This document shows positions 35,920-44,456 of a stretch of 64,000 nucleotides of DNA, piece after piece. The position numbers were made by a program, and so were the translations under genes. The DNA lies in the NCBI GenBank assembly GCA_040219275.1, contig JAVJSU010000007.1:372001-436000 (forward strand), given 5' to 3'. Numbering within the stretch: the stretch's first letter is position 1; each line of letters opens with the position of its first letter. Source of the stretch: JAVJSU01 sp040219275. Lineage in GTDB: Bacteria > Chloroflexota > Anaerolineae > Aggregatilineales > Phototrophicaceae. The notes beneath the pieces were generated by a model. It saw nothing but the letters and a program-made list of their open reading frames with translations, did no database searches and was not told where the DNA came from.

Positions 35920-36999
35920 CTACGCCCGTCGCCTTAAGCGTTCCCGTAAGCGCGGGATGACCTGTGTATAGACGTTGTAAAGTGGGCTATAGGGTGCATA
36001 ATCCCACGCGCCGATGTGCCGTGTGACCGTGCCGCGAAAGCCACGCTTAAATTGAAACACGCCCCATAGAGTGTCAGTCTCATTAAATTCGTTCGGTGCG
36101 CCCCACATATCATAAGTGCTATAGCCCTGTGCTTTTGCCCAGCGCATTGCCTCCCATTGAAGCGCGTAATTCGGCATTTTTTCACGCCCTTCGTTGGAGG
36201 ATGCCCCGTAAAAGTACCAGCATTTACGCCCGAAGTGAAACAGAATCACATGGGCGAGGGGTGTCCCGTGTTCATCTTCTGCGATGAGGGCGTGTGCCAA
36301 GCCTGCCTGCATAAAATCACGCCATGCCTTTTCGTAGTATTCCGGTGGACGAATCAGAAACTCGTCGCGTTCGCCGGTGGTGCGATAGAGCGCATAGAGC
36401 GTATCGAGATCGGCAATCGACGCGGTGCGAATGCTTACGCCTTTTTTCTCTGCGGTGCGGACCTTCCGGCGGGTGTTCTGGCTCATCGCCATGAGGATGT
36501 CGTCTTCGGATTGCGTCAAATCAACCGAAACGGTATTCCTGAATTGCACCTGATCGTCAGAAAAACGCCAGCCCCGTTGACGCAAGTCTTGCATCATCGA
36601 CTGACCGGGCAGATAGGGCGTGTCATCTTCTTCGCCGGGGATGCCTGTCGCGCAGATCACATCGGGATCAATTTTTAGCCATGTAGCGAACCGTCGGCGG
36701 GCTGTGTTTTGTAGATAGTCGAGCACGTCAGCGGTGATTGCGCTATCTTCATAACGCAACGCCGGACCTTTCGGCACATACATCACCGCGATTGGACCTG
36801 CACGGCGCGTTAAAATGGATGCCATCGCTACAATCGTGTCGTTACGCTTAAAGGCGAGTCGCTCCGGTTGCCAGCCGGTGGTGGCGCGTTTAAATTCGCC
36901 CCATTCCCATGTTTGGAGTACATGCGCGTAGGACAGTTGGCGCAATGACTCATTCCACTCGTCGCGCTCTGTGATCGTTTGAATCGTTAAGTCAGTCAA
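35920..36999 (-). CDS. FemAB/FemX-like peptidoglycan-bridge ligase (GNAT fold), A
   Basis: A 359-residue member of the FemAB-related family, which adds amino acids from aminoacyl-tRNA to lipid II stem peptides, or related GNAT-fold transferases. Visible features: VLQTWEWGEFK near the N terminus, VPKGPALRYED, MSQNTRRKVRTAEKKG with the basic helix, WYFYGASSNEGR, and the C-terminal AMRWAKAQGYSTYDMWG ... LWGVFQFKRGF typical of FemAB. It is the last gene of a four-gene minus-strand operon (gaps of 6-13 bp) that also has a second FemAB-like gene. The amino acid added is unknown. Confidence 0.87.
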   Translation of the reverse strand: MTDLTIQTITERDEWNESLRQLSYAHVLQTWEWGEFKRATTGWQPERLAFKRNDTIVAMASILTRRAGPIAVMYVPKGPALRYEDSAITADVLDYLQNTARRRFATWLKIDPDVICATGIPGEEDDTPYLPGQSMMQDLRQRGWRFSDDQVQFRNTVSVDLTQSEDDILMAMSQNTRRKVRTAEKKGVSIRTASIADLDTLYALYRTTGERDEFLIRPPEYYEKAWRDFMQAGLAHALIAEDEHGTPLAHVILFHFGRKCWYFYGASSNEGREKMPNYALQWEAMRWAKAQGYSTYDMWGAPNEFNETDTLWGVFQFKRGFRGTVTRHIGAWDYAPYSPLYNVYTQVIPRLRERLRRRA

Positions 37000-37007
37000 G
37001 TTGAATC

Positions 37008-37607
37008 CTAGCGTTTGATGAAGGTGTCACGCACGGCGTAATGCCGCACTTTGGCGTATCCCCATGAGATACTCTCCGGTGGATTGAGATAATTTGTGTA
37101 GGCGAGTGCCATCTGTCTGCCTGCCTGTGCAAAGGGGACTTCGCCGTAGCCCGTACCTAAGCCGGAGCAAGCGACGGAGGCGATTTTGCGTTCCTGTGTG
37201 GCGTTATGGTGATGCACCGCACGGAGCATCGCCCACATAGCAATATATGGATTATCAGTTCGGGAAATGTTCATCGGGACGCGCATAGTGGGTGTATGCG
37301 CTAGAAACGGATGTTTATCGTCGCCTGTTTCAACAATAATAGATGTACCGACAGGTTGCTCCCCAAAATAATCGCTAATAACGCGCTCCTGTACGTGTTG
37401 CGCCAATTGTTCGCCAAAGAAGTTACTGATGATGAGATCAAGCCCGCCGTCCATCAAGCCAAAGGAATTCGCCGGACTGACGATGCAATCAAATTCATCA
37501 AGAGTCTCAAATGAATCATGCACAATCTCGACATCAGGCAAACCGTTAAAATATTCGCGCCACGCATCGCACATCGGCGCGTTAATGTCCACTAGAATCA
37601 GTTTCAT
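37008..37607 (-). CDS. Macro-domain protein
   Basis: A 199-residue protein made of a single macro domain, a fold that binds ADP-ribose and can hydrolyse its esters. Features: a first strand IVSPANSFGLMDGGLD (residues 43-56) corresponding to the usual NAANxxLxGGGGVD loop, and SGLGTGYGEVPFAQAGRQM for the second ligand loop. The Asn of the catalytic loop is kept (N47), but the loop is SPANSFG, as in the phage- or Appr-1''-P-like branch. It lies between an unknown gene and a FemAB-like gene, 8-13 bp from each. Confidence 0.8.
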   Translation of the reverse strand: MKLILVDINAPMCDAWREYFNGLPDVEIVHDSFETLDEFDCIVSPANSFGLMDGGLDLIISNFFGEQLAQHVQERVISDYFGEQPVGTSIIVETGDDKHPFLAHTPTMRVPMNISRTDNPYIAMWAMLRAVHHHNATQERKIASVACSGLGTGYGEVPFAQAGRQMALAYTNYLNPPESISWGYAKVRHYAVRDTFIKR

Positions 37608-37620
37608 CGCTGATTTTACC

Positions 37621-37974
37621 TTACTCTATTCCATACTGTTTTTTCAGCGTTTTTATCATGATCGTCAGTAGTTCGTCAATAATGGCGCTTTCGGTCATTT
37701 GCTTATCTAGCATGGCATAAATGGGCGATCCTGCGGAAAGCTCCCAGCCGCGTTCGGTGGCGACAGAATCCTCTAATTGTTGTGGATAGTCCACGCCGAG
37801 CGCCTCTAACGTCGCTTTTACGCCTTTGATGAAATTGCGGACGCTGTTGAAGGTCGTGGCACTGTGCGGGATATTCTCCGCAATGCCCACATCCTCCGCG
37901 TAAATGCCCGGTTGCTCATGCACATTGTTTAACAACTTCACGAGTGATTCAACTTGCCCGATGGTGAATTTCAT
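37621..37974 (-). CDS. Small helical hypothetical protein
   Basis: A 117-residue, mostly helical, soluble protein with no family I recognise. No Cys, no signal peptide, no membrane helix. It lies 13 bp before the macro-domain gene and 6 bp after the second FemAB-like gene, so it is almost certainly cotranscribed with them. Confidence 0.65.
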   Translation of the reverse strand: MKFTIGQVESLVKLLNNVHEQPGIYAEDVGIAENIPHSATTFNSVRNFIKGVKATLEALGVDYPQQLEDSVATERGWELSAGSPIYAMLDKQMTESAIIDELLTIMIKTLKKQYGIE

Positions 37975-37980
37975 TGAGTG

Positions 37981-39108
37981 TCAGCCTCCGCGAAAGGTCA
38001 TGGCTGTTTGATAGCCTTTATAAATCAGCGCATTATACACTTTGTCATACGCACCGACGGAGCGCACAACCTCGCCACCCCATCCACGCTTAAAGCCATA
38101 AACTCCCCATAAGCCGTCATTGCGCTCTGTGAAATTGGCTTCGAGTGAGCTTTCTGTTGCATCCGGTATGCCCCACATATCATAACGGAGGCATCCCCGC
38201 GATTTAGCCCACAAAATCGCTTCCCACTGTACGCCATATGCCGCCATCAAATTTCGCTTTTCATTGGAGGATGCGCCGTATAAATACCATGCAGTCTGAT
38301 TCACCGCGTAAACTATAATTCCAGCCAGCACATCGCCTTCGTGTTCTGCAAGGATGAGCGCCGCATCGCCCTGTGGCACGGACAATTCATAGGCGAGTTG
38401 ATAGTAGCGCGGTTCATGCACGCCGAATTCGTTGCGATTTCCGGTAATTTGCATCATATCGGTGAATTTATGAACATCGTCCAGCGTGGCTTCATAATAG
38501 TGAATGTCGCTTTTCTGGCTCTTACGGATTTTGCGTCGCGTCCCCTGATTCATGCGTGCCATGATCGCATCTTCATCGTCGCTAATATCCAGCATGACCG
38601 TGTTCGGCGGTTGGATCGTCTGCGGGGTGGGTGCAAAGCCAAGCGCATCAAAATCCGGTGGGGGAGTCGTAGAGTCGAAGATGCCCGGTTCCCATTTTAA
38701 GAAGGAGACGCGTTGTTTACGCAAATGTGCGTCAATCAAGCGCCATAAATACGCCGCCTGTGCTTCCGTTTGATAGTACGGTCCATCAGGCGGGATATAA
38801 GCGAGTTTGCTGAGTCCGAGCGGAAATTTGCGGAATAAAATTTGCACACCCGCCACCAATACCCCGTCCTCGTCGACGGTAATGCGTGTTGAGTCCCACC
38901 CGAAGGCGCTCTTTAGTGTGCCATAACTGCTCAGTTGCAACACATGCCCGCGTTTTTGTTGCCGGACAAAGTGATCCCACACCTCCGCAGAGACGTTGTT
39001 TGTAGAAAGCATACCATCCGTTCCATAACTAATCGCATGACGTGCAAGCGTTATTGCATCATCATGGTGTGATTGATGTGTGTTGATGTCTGTGTGATCC
39101 TGCGTCAT
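37981..39108 (-). CDS. FemAB/FemX-like peptidoglycan-bridge ligase (GNAT fold), B
   Basis: A 375-residue paralogue of the FemAB-like gene at 35920. Features: VLQLSSYGTLKSAFGW, AYIPPDGPYY, MNQGTRRKIRKSQK, TAWYLYGASSNEKRNLM, AILWAKSRGCLRYDMWGIPD and LWGVYGFKRGWGGEVVRSVGAYD. The first gene of the operon. A possible -10 (minus-strand TATAGT at 39147-39152) puts the transcript start near 39140, so ATG 39108 is preferred over the GTG at 39141; a shorter start near 39006 is also possible. Confidence 0.85.
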   Translation of the reverse strand: MTQDHTDINTHQSHHDDAITLARHAISYGTDGMLSTNNVSAEVWDHFVRQQKRGHVLQLSSYGTLKSAFGWDSTRITVDEDGVLVAGVQILFRKFPLGLSKLAYIPPDGPYYQTEAQAAYLWRLIDAHLRKQRVSFLKWEPGIFDSTTPPPDFDALGFAPTPQTIQPPNTVMLDISDDEDAIMARMNQGTRRKIRKSQKSDIHYYEATLDDVHKFTDMMQITGNRNEFGVHEPRYYQLAYELSVPQGDAALILAEHEGDVLAGIIVYAVNQTAWYLYGASSNEKRNLMAAYGVQWEAILWAKSRGCLRYDMWGIPDATESSLEANFTERNDGLWGVYGFKRGWGGEVVRSVGAYDKVYNALIYKGYQTAMTFRGG

Positions 39109-39146
39109 TTTAAGAAGAGGGCGGTTGATCTTCCCGCACACTTCCC

Positions 39147-39152
39147 ACTATA
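39147..39152 (-). promoter_or_regulatory. -10 element of the FemAB-macro operon
   Basis: Minus-strand TATAGT with a weak TTTCGT 17 nt upstream; expected start about 39140. It lies in the 395-bp gap that also holds the nuo promoters; the rest of that gap shows no ORF or RNA I recognise. Confidence 0.4.
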
Positions 39153-39297
39153 TGCTAATTCCTGTAATTACGAAAGCAAGGTGCAATTCAGTTGGGTAGG
39201 CTTCAATTGTCATCGCGCGGGTTCTCTATAGCATAGATGTCAACCCGTAACCGTTTCAAAAATCATCCAATCCTCATATCAACCTTCTATAAACGCT

Positions 39298-39325
39298 TTG
39301 TTATCTGTTTGGCATGTGATAAAAT
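39298..39325 (+). promoter_or_regulatory. Upstream nuo promoter candidate
   Basis: TTGTTA (39298-39303), a 16-nt spacer and TAAAAT (39320-39325), with the extended form TGTGATAAAAT. It would give a leader of about 170 nt for nuoA. Confidence 0.45.
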
Positions 39326-39398
39326 CCCAACCGTCCAAATTTTGTTCAGGTGGCATCACTTTTTTTGTGATTATCGTTTGTAAAAAACGCCTAATCCA

Positions 39399-39427
39399 TT
39401 GCAGTCCGCATGTGGTGATGTTATACT
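39399..39427 (+). promoter_or_regulatory. Proximal nuo promoter
   Basis: TTGCAG (39399-39404), exact 17-nt spacer, TATACT (39422-39427). Expected start about 39434, 70 nt before nuoA. The best-matching promoter of the nuo operon. Confidence 0.6.
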
Positions 39428-39503
39428 GAACCCGTTTGTGACAAACAGCGCAAATAAGATTGTCTTGTGCAGACATGGCGTAAATCTCAGGAGTTGCTTC
39501 TCC

Positions 39504-39866
39504 ATGAACGTTTTAAATGAATGGGCTTTTATTGGCGTATTTTTCTTGATAGCACCTTTGCTACCCGCATTGCCGATTGTGCTTGGTGGGGTCTTTAGTC
39601 CTAGTAAGCCAAATGCCATCAAACAATCCACCTACGAATGTGGTGTGGAGACAGTTGGCAATACATGGGTGCAGTTTAAAGTGCAATATTATATTTACGG
39701 GCTGATCTTCCTCATTTTTGATGTGGAAATGGTCTTCCTGTTCCCGTGGGCGCTGGCGTATGGTCAGTTGGATTGGTTTGGCTTCTTCGCAGGCTTCCTA
39801 TTTATCTTCTTGCTGACGGATGCGCTCGTTTACGCCTGGCGTAAAGACGCGCTTGAGTGGACTTAA
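39504..39866 (+). CDS. nuoA: NADH-quinone oxidoreductase subunit A
   Basis: A 120-residue complex I membrane subunit with three helices. The family motif TYECGVETVG with the quinone-chamber loop, and the acidic helix FLIFDVEMVFLFPWA, are clear. Start ATG 39504 follows CAGGAG; reading further upstream adds 35 unconserved residues. It begins a run of eight complex I genes, but nuoB, C and D, which normally follow nuoA, are missing here. Confidence 0.95.
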   Translation: MNVLNEWAFIGVFFLIAPLLPALPIVLGGVFSPSKPNAIKQSTYECGVETVGNTWVQFKVQYYIYGLIFLIFDVEMVFLFPWALAYGQLDWFGFFAGFLFIFLLTDALVYAWRKDALEWT

Positions 39867-39887
39867 GGAGCGGAGGCACAGTCTGTT

Positions 39888-41114
39888 ATGGAATGTTCAA
39901 ATATCATTAGTACCTTTGAACCCTGTTTGGTGAGCGCGGGCTGGAACGCAGATATTGCCGCCCTCGTTGCCATTTTGCTGGGTGTTGTGCTTGTAGCGAG
40001 TTTTCCGCTTCTGGTCGCAATTTTGCTGATCTGGATTGAGCGTAAATTTGCGGCGCGTATTCAGGATCGTATCGGTCCGAATCGTGTCGGTCCGTTCGGG
40101 TTGCTACAGCCATTTGCGGATGTCGTCAAATTGCTCGGCAAGGAAGACATTACCCCGGCTGGCGCGGATAAAGTCATTTACAATATGTCCCCCGTGGTCA
40201 GCGTGATGGCGGTGTTGCTCATCTGGGCGGTGATTCCATTTACGCCGGTGAACGTGGGCGTTGATCTGGAAATTGGCGCGTTATATTTTATCGCTGTCGG
40301 CTCTATCGGCACGCTTGCGGTCATTTTGGCGGCTTGGTCAAGCAATAATAAATATGCACTGCTTGGCGCGTTCCGTGTGGTCGCACAGTTGATTAGTTAT
40401 GAAATTCCGCTGGCGTTGGCGCTTCTTATCCCCGTGATGTTGGCGGGTAGTATGAGCCTCGTCGGGATTGTTGATGCACAGGCGGGGATGTGGTACGTCT
40501 TCATGGCACCCGTTGCGGCGTTCATCTTCTTTATTTCTTCTCAGGCAGAAACCGGACGCGGTCCGTTCGATCTGCTGGAAGCGGAATCTGAATTGGTCGC
40601 TGGTTTTAACATCGAATATTCCGGCATGAAATTCGCCATGTTCTTCGCGGGCGAGTTTATGCACGTTTTTACAAACGGTGTGTTGCTGGCGGTACTATTC
40701 ACCGGTGGCTGGCAAGGTCCCGGTGCACATAGTCTTCCGGTGCTTGGCTTCGTTTACTTAATGCTAAAAACGGGCTTCTGGTTCAGCATCTCCCTGTTGA
40801 TGCGTAACGCATTACCGCGTGTCCGTATTGACCAGTTGATGGCGTTTAACTGGAAATTCCTTGTGCCGCTTTCAGTGGTTAATGTCTTGATGATCTCCTT
40901 CCTGTTGAAGGTGATTCAGGAAATCGGTTTAGCGCCGGATGATCCGGTTAATTTTGTACAGAATATTCCGCAAACGTTGGTGCTGTTGCTGGGTAATGTT
41001 GCACTGTTTGCGGGTGTGATGACCATTCTCCGCAATCAGACCCGTCAGGAACGTCTGCGGGAAGAAGCACGTCGTGCCGAGTTCGGGCTTGCGCCCACAT
41101 TGGCGGGCGATTAG
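39888..41114 (+). CDS. nuoH: NADH-quinone oxidoreductase subunit H
   Basis: A 408-residue eight-helix subunit that joins the membrane arm to the quinone site. Signatures: WIERKFAARIQDRIGPNRVGPFGLLQP (seen as overlapping short motifs), KLLGKEDITP, the acidic loop DLLEAESELVAGFNIEYSG and the late RIDQLMAFNWKFLVP. The GETGRGPFD-type loop reads ETGRGPFD. It starts 21 bp after nuoA. nuoI, which normally follows, is absent. Confidence 0.97.
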   Translation: MECSNIISTFEPCLVSAGWNADIAALVAILLGVVLVASFPLLVAILLIWIERKFAARIQDRIGPNRVGPFGLLQPFADVVKLLGKEDITPAGADKVIYNMSPVVSVMAVLLIWAVIPFTPVNVGVDLEIGALYFIAVGSIGTLAVILAAWSSNNKYALLGAFRVVAQLISYEIPLALALLIPVMLAGSMSLVGIVDAQAGMWYVFMAPVAAFIFFISSQAETGRGPFDLLEAESELVAGFNIEYSGMKFAMFFAGEFMHVFTNGVLLAVLFTGGWQGPGAHSLPVLGFVYLMLKTGFWFSISLLMRNALPRVRIDQLMAFNWKFLVPLSVVNVLMISFLLKVIQEIGLAPDDPVNFVQNIPQTLVLLLGNVALFAGVMTILRNQTRQERLREEARRAEFGLAPTLAGD

Positions 41115-41142
41115 TCGCGGTAATTTGGAGGGGTAAGTAGAT

Positions 41143-41661
41143 ATGTCATTAGGGAATTTCACCCCGGAAGCCTTCGCGTTTGGCTTTTTCACTCTGATAA
41201 CGTTGGGGGGCGCGTTCGGTGTCGTTTTAAACAAGAATCTGGTACGGGGCGCGGTGTGGCTGGTCGTCAGCTTATTCGGCGTTGCGGGATTCTTCGTTAT
41301 CCTGAGCGCACCATTTCTCGCGGCGGTGCAAGTGCTGGTCTACATCGGCGCGATTGGTATTCTGTTCACTTTTGCGGTCATGCTCACCCGTAGTATGACG
41401 AACCTGACCGAACGCTTTAATAGCCAATGGTGGTTGGGCGGTCTGGTGGCAGTGTTCCTATTCTTATTTATGGTGATCGCCGTGATCGTGCCGGTATTTG
41501 GCGAGATGACGGAGCCGACTTCTGATATGGTGGCGACAACGGTTGATCTGGGGATTGCGCTGGTTGACGGTAATCAGTATGTTCTGCCGTTTGAAGTTGC
41601 CTCATTGTTATTGACGGCGGCGATGATCGGCGAGATTGTAATTGCCCGCGGAGACGACTAG
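41143..41661 (+). CDS. nuoJ: NADH-quinone oxidoreductase subunit J
   Basis: A 172-residue five-helix subunit of the membrane arm. The conserved helix 3 with the pi-bulge region reads VLVYIGAIGILFTFAVML, and the early NLVRGAVWLVVSL is typical. Start ATG 41143 follows GGAGGGG. It lies between nuoH and nuoK. Confidence 0.94.
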   Translation: MSLGNFTPEAFAFGFFTLITLGGAFGVVLNKNLVRGAVWLVVSLFGVAGFFVILSAPFLAAVQVLVYIGAIGILFTFAVMLTRSMTNLTERFNSQWWLGGLVAVFLFLFMVIAVIVPVFGEMTEPTSDMVATTVDLGIALVDGNQYVLPFEVASLLLTAAMIGEIVIARGDD

Positions 41662-41684
41662 CTGAATACGAAAAGGACGCTTTT

Positions 41685-41993
41685 ATGGTTCCATTGTGGT
41701 TATTTTTAGCAGTTGCCGCCGCGCTATTTTGCATCGGCACCTTCGGGGTGTTGACGCGCAAAAACGCGGTTGCGGTACTGATGAGCATTGAATTGATGCT
41801 CAATGCGGTCAACATAAATTTGGTCGCATTCTGGCGTTTTCAGACCCCACTTGACATGAGCGGGCAAGCGTTCGCGGCATTTGTGTTTGTGGTGGCGGCG
41901 GCAGAAGCGGCTGTCGGTCTGGCAATTATTATCGCGGTATATCGTAACCGTCGCTCTGTTTCTGTTGAAGATATTGACATGCTCAGATGGTAG
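41685..41993 (+). CDS. nuoK: NADH-quinone oxidoreductase subunit K
   Basis: A 102-residue three-helix subunit. The two essential membrane glutamates are present in SIELMLNAVNINLVAF and AAAEAAVGLAI. Length is exactly that of the family. AAAAGGA precedes the ATG. Confidence 0.96.
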   Translation: MVPLWLFLAVAAALFCIGTFGVLTRKNAVAVLMSIELMLNAVNINLVAFWRFQTPLDMSGQAFAAFVFVVAAAEAAVGLAIIIAVYRNRRSVSVEDIDMLRW

Positions 41994-42014
41994 CGACGCA
42001 AAGGAAATGGCAAT

Positions 42015-44447
42015 ATGGATTTAAATAATCTCAACACGTTGCCCTGGTTGATCCCTGTAGGACCGTTACTGGCGTTTGTTATCATCACTTTAGTGACGAA
42101 CAAAAGCCGGATGGTCAGGGCGGACGATTCACACGAATATGGTGGGCATCACCCCGATTATGACGGTATGAACGTGCCGGTAGTCGCGCCGTGGAGCCGT
42201 GTCGCGAGTATCGTCGTCGGTTTATCCGGTGTGATCTCTGCATGGTTGATTAGCTGGCGGGTATTTTTTGAAGCAATTTCGATAAACCAATTTGGTAAAG
42301 ATGTAATTTTTGCGGATTCGATTGACTGGCTCTCTAATGGGCTGGATACCTTCCGCATGGGCGTGATGGTTGATCCGCTGACGGCGGTGATGCTATTCAT
42401 GGTGCCGCTGGCGGTGCTGTGTATTTTCATCTATTCCATCGGTTATATGGCGCACGATCCACGACAGGCACGCTTTTTTAGCCTGATTTCGTTGTTTGCG
42501 GGTGCTATGTTGACGCTGGTGGTTGCTGACAACATCTTGCTGGTGTTCGTCGGCTGGGAAGTGATGGGTGTCTGTAGTTATTTGCTCATCGGCTTCTGGT
42601 TTGAAAAGAAGAGCGCCTACAACGCGGCGATCAAAGCCTTTACGGTCACCCGTGTCGCCGATGTGGTTATGCTTCTCGGCATCGCGTATCTCTTCTTCCT
42701 CAGTTATGAATTTTACGGTTTCGCCACCCTTAACTTCCGCGACATCCTCTATAACGAAGCCTTTCTCGAATATGCCGCAGGGACGAACGCGATCATCTTC
42801 GGTGGTTTGGGCTTAAGTGCCTCGGCAGTGATCGGCATTTTCCTGATTATCGGTACGATTGGTAAATCCGCGCAGTTCCCACTGCATGTGTGGTTGCCTG
42901 ACGCGATGGAAGGTCCGACTCCGGTTAGTGCGATGATCCATGCCGCCGCGATGGTTTCTGCGGGTGTGTATGCGGTCATTCGTATGTATCCGCTATTTGA
43001 TGCGGGCGGGCATGTTCATGCGGGGGACTTTACAGCACCGTTACTCTTGATGGCGGTGATCGGTAGCTTTACGGCACTTTTCGCCGCGACAATGGGCGTG
43101 GTTCAGCGTGACGTAAAAGGTGTGCTGGCATACTCCACGATTTCACAGCTTGGCTTTATGATCGCCGCACTCGGTATGGGCGCGTTCGTTGCGGCATTCT
43201 TCCATCTGATTACACACGCGTTCTTCAAGGCGCTGTTGTTTATGTCGGCTGGTTCGGTGATCCATGCGATGGAACACGGCGAACATCATGTCCATGAGCA
43301 TCACGCGCATGACCATCATCACGATCATCATGATGAGGCGCATGTTGAATCTGTCGGTGTTGGTGATGAAGCTGGTACACATCCTCCCGCAGATGCACAC
43401 GCGGCGACGGAAGACCCTGCGGAACACCCGCGTGAGGCTGGCACGCACTTTGACCCGCAAGATATGATGAACATGGGCGGGTTACGCCACAAAATTCCGG
43501 TGACTTATTACGCCTTTCTCGCGGGTGGGTTGTCGCTGGCAGGTTTCCCCCTGCTTACGGCGGGATTCTGGTCAAAAGATGAAATTCTGGCGGATGGCTG
43601 GTATGTCTTTAGAGAAACCGGTTCCGGGATGCACCTGATTGTCTTCCTCGTGCTGGCGCTGGCGGCATTTTTGACTGCTTTCTATACGATGCGTCAAATT
43701 GGCTTGACCTTCTGGGGAGAAGCCCGTACAGAAGAAGCTGAACATGCCGGTCTGGGCGGTCCAGAAAGCATCATCAGCCGGACGATGCAATTGCCGTTGA
43801 TTATTCTGGCATTTTTCGCCATTTTCGCTGGCTTCGTGGGTGTGCCACCGGATTTCCCGATTTTGGGAAGCATCTTTGCGCCGAATGGCAATCCGTTCTT
43901 TGACTTTACGAAATACGCATTGATGGAATCAATTCAACCAGAAAAACCCACGTTTAGCTGGATACCCGTACTCACATCATTTGGTGTCGCACTGGGCGGT
44001 TTGTATCTCGGCTGGTTGATTTACTGGCGCAACCCACTCAAAGCGGGCGACGAAGACCCGATCAAGCAACCGCTGGGTGTGCTCTATGATCTGTGGATGA
44101 ACCGTTACTATATGGATGATCTCTATGGGATGGTGTTTGTCCGTCCGTCGCAGTGGTTTTCCGCTGTCGTGGTGAGCACGTTCATTGATAAGGGCATTAT
44201 CGACGGATTTTTACATCTGGTAGCGCGGGCATTCATATGGACGGGTGATCTGATTAAGGTACTCAACCTGTGGTTGATTGATGGCGTGAGCGATGGTATT
44301 CCAGAAGCAATCGGGCATTTTGGTGTCTGGTTCCGTCGTATTCAAACAGGTCGCATTCAGCAATATCTGCTGTTAGCGGCGGCGGCGGCAATTATCATCG
44401 GTCTGATCTTCGTCGTGTCTACCACTTTGTTACAAGCGGCTGGCTAG
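42015..44447 (+). CDS. nuoL: NADH-quinone oxidoreductase subunit L with His-rich insertion
   Basis: The distal antiporter-like proton-pumping subunit. Expected residues are present: VGWEVMGVCSYLLIGFW (TM5 Glu), GTIGKSAQFPLHVWLPDAM (TM7 Lys), SAMIHAAAMV, and the C-terminal lateral helix region. At 810 residues it is about 100-200 longer than usual. About 62 residues (420-481) are inserted between GSVIHAM and the QDMMNMGGLR segment, a soluble loop; 17 of them are His, often in HHxH or HDHHHDHH runs, with many Asp and Glu. Such a stretch would bind metal ions or protons. Start ATG 42015 follows AGGAAATGG. Confidence 0.94.
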   Translation: MDLNNLNTLPWLIPVGPLLAFVIITLVTNKSRMVRADDSHEYGGHHPDYDGMNVPVVAPWSRVASIVVGLSGVISAWLISWRVFFEAISINQFGKDVIFADSIDWLSNGLDTFRMGVMVDPLTAVMLFMVPLAVLCIFIYSIGYMAHDPRQARFFSLISLFAGAMLTLVVADNILLVFVGWEVMGVCSYLLIGFWFEKKSAYNAAIKAFTVTRVADVVMLLGIAYLFFLSYEFYGFATLNFRDILYNEAFLEYAAGTNAIIFGGLGLSASAVIGIFLIIGTIGKSAQFPLHVWLPDAMEGPTPVSAMIHAAAMVSAGVYAVIRMYPLFDAGGHVHAGDFTAPLLLMAVIGSFTALFAATMGVVQRDVKGVLAYSTISQLGFMIAALGMGAFVAAFFHLITHAFFKALLFMSAGSVIHAMEHGEHHVHEHHAHDHHHDHHDEAHVESVGVGDEAGTHPPADAHAATEDPAEHPREAGTHFDPQDMMNMGGLRHKIPVTYYAFLAGGLSLAGFPLLTAGFWSKDEILADGWYVFRETGSGMHLIVFLVLALAAFLTAFYTMRQIGLTFWGEARTEEAEHAGLGGPESIISRTMQLPLIILAFFAIFAGFVGVPPDFPILGSIFAPNGNPFFDFTKYALMESIQPEKPTFSWIPVLTSFGVALGGLYLGWLIYWRNPLKAGDEDPIKQPLGVLYDLWMNRYYMDDLYGMVFVRPSQWFSAVVVSTFIDKGIIDGFLHLVARAFIWTGDLIKVLNLWLIDGVSDGIPEAIGHFGVWFRRIQTGRIQQYLLLAAAAAIIIGLIFVVSTTLLQAAG

Positions 44448-44456
44448 GGGAGCGGT

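Noticed and set aside
36157..36678. 173-codon + strand frame opposite the FemAB-like gene
   Set aside because: Antisense to a gene with clear family motifs and lacking any signal of its own.
43143..43460. Minus-strand Met/Val/His-rich frame under the NuoL insertion
   Set aside because: It is the complement of the His-codon run (CAT/ATG), so the Met runs are a by-product.
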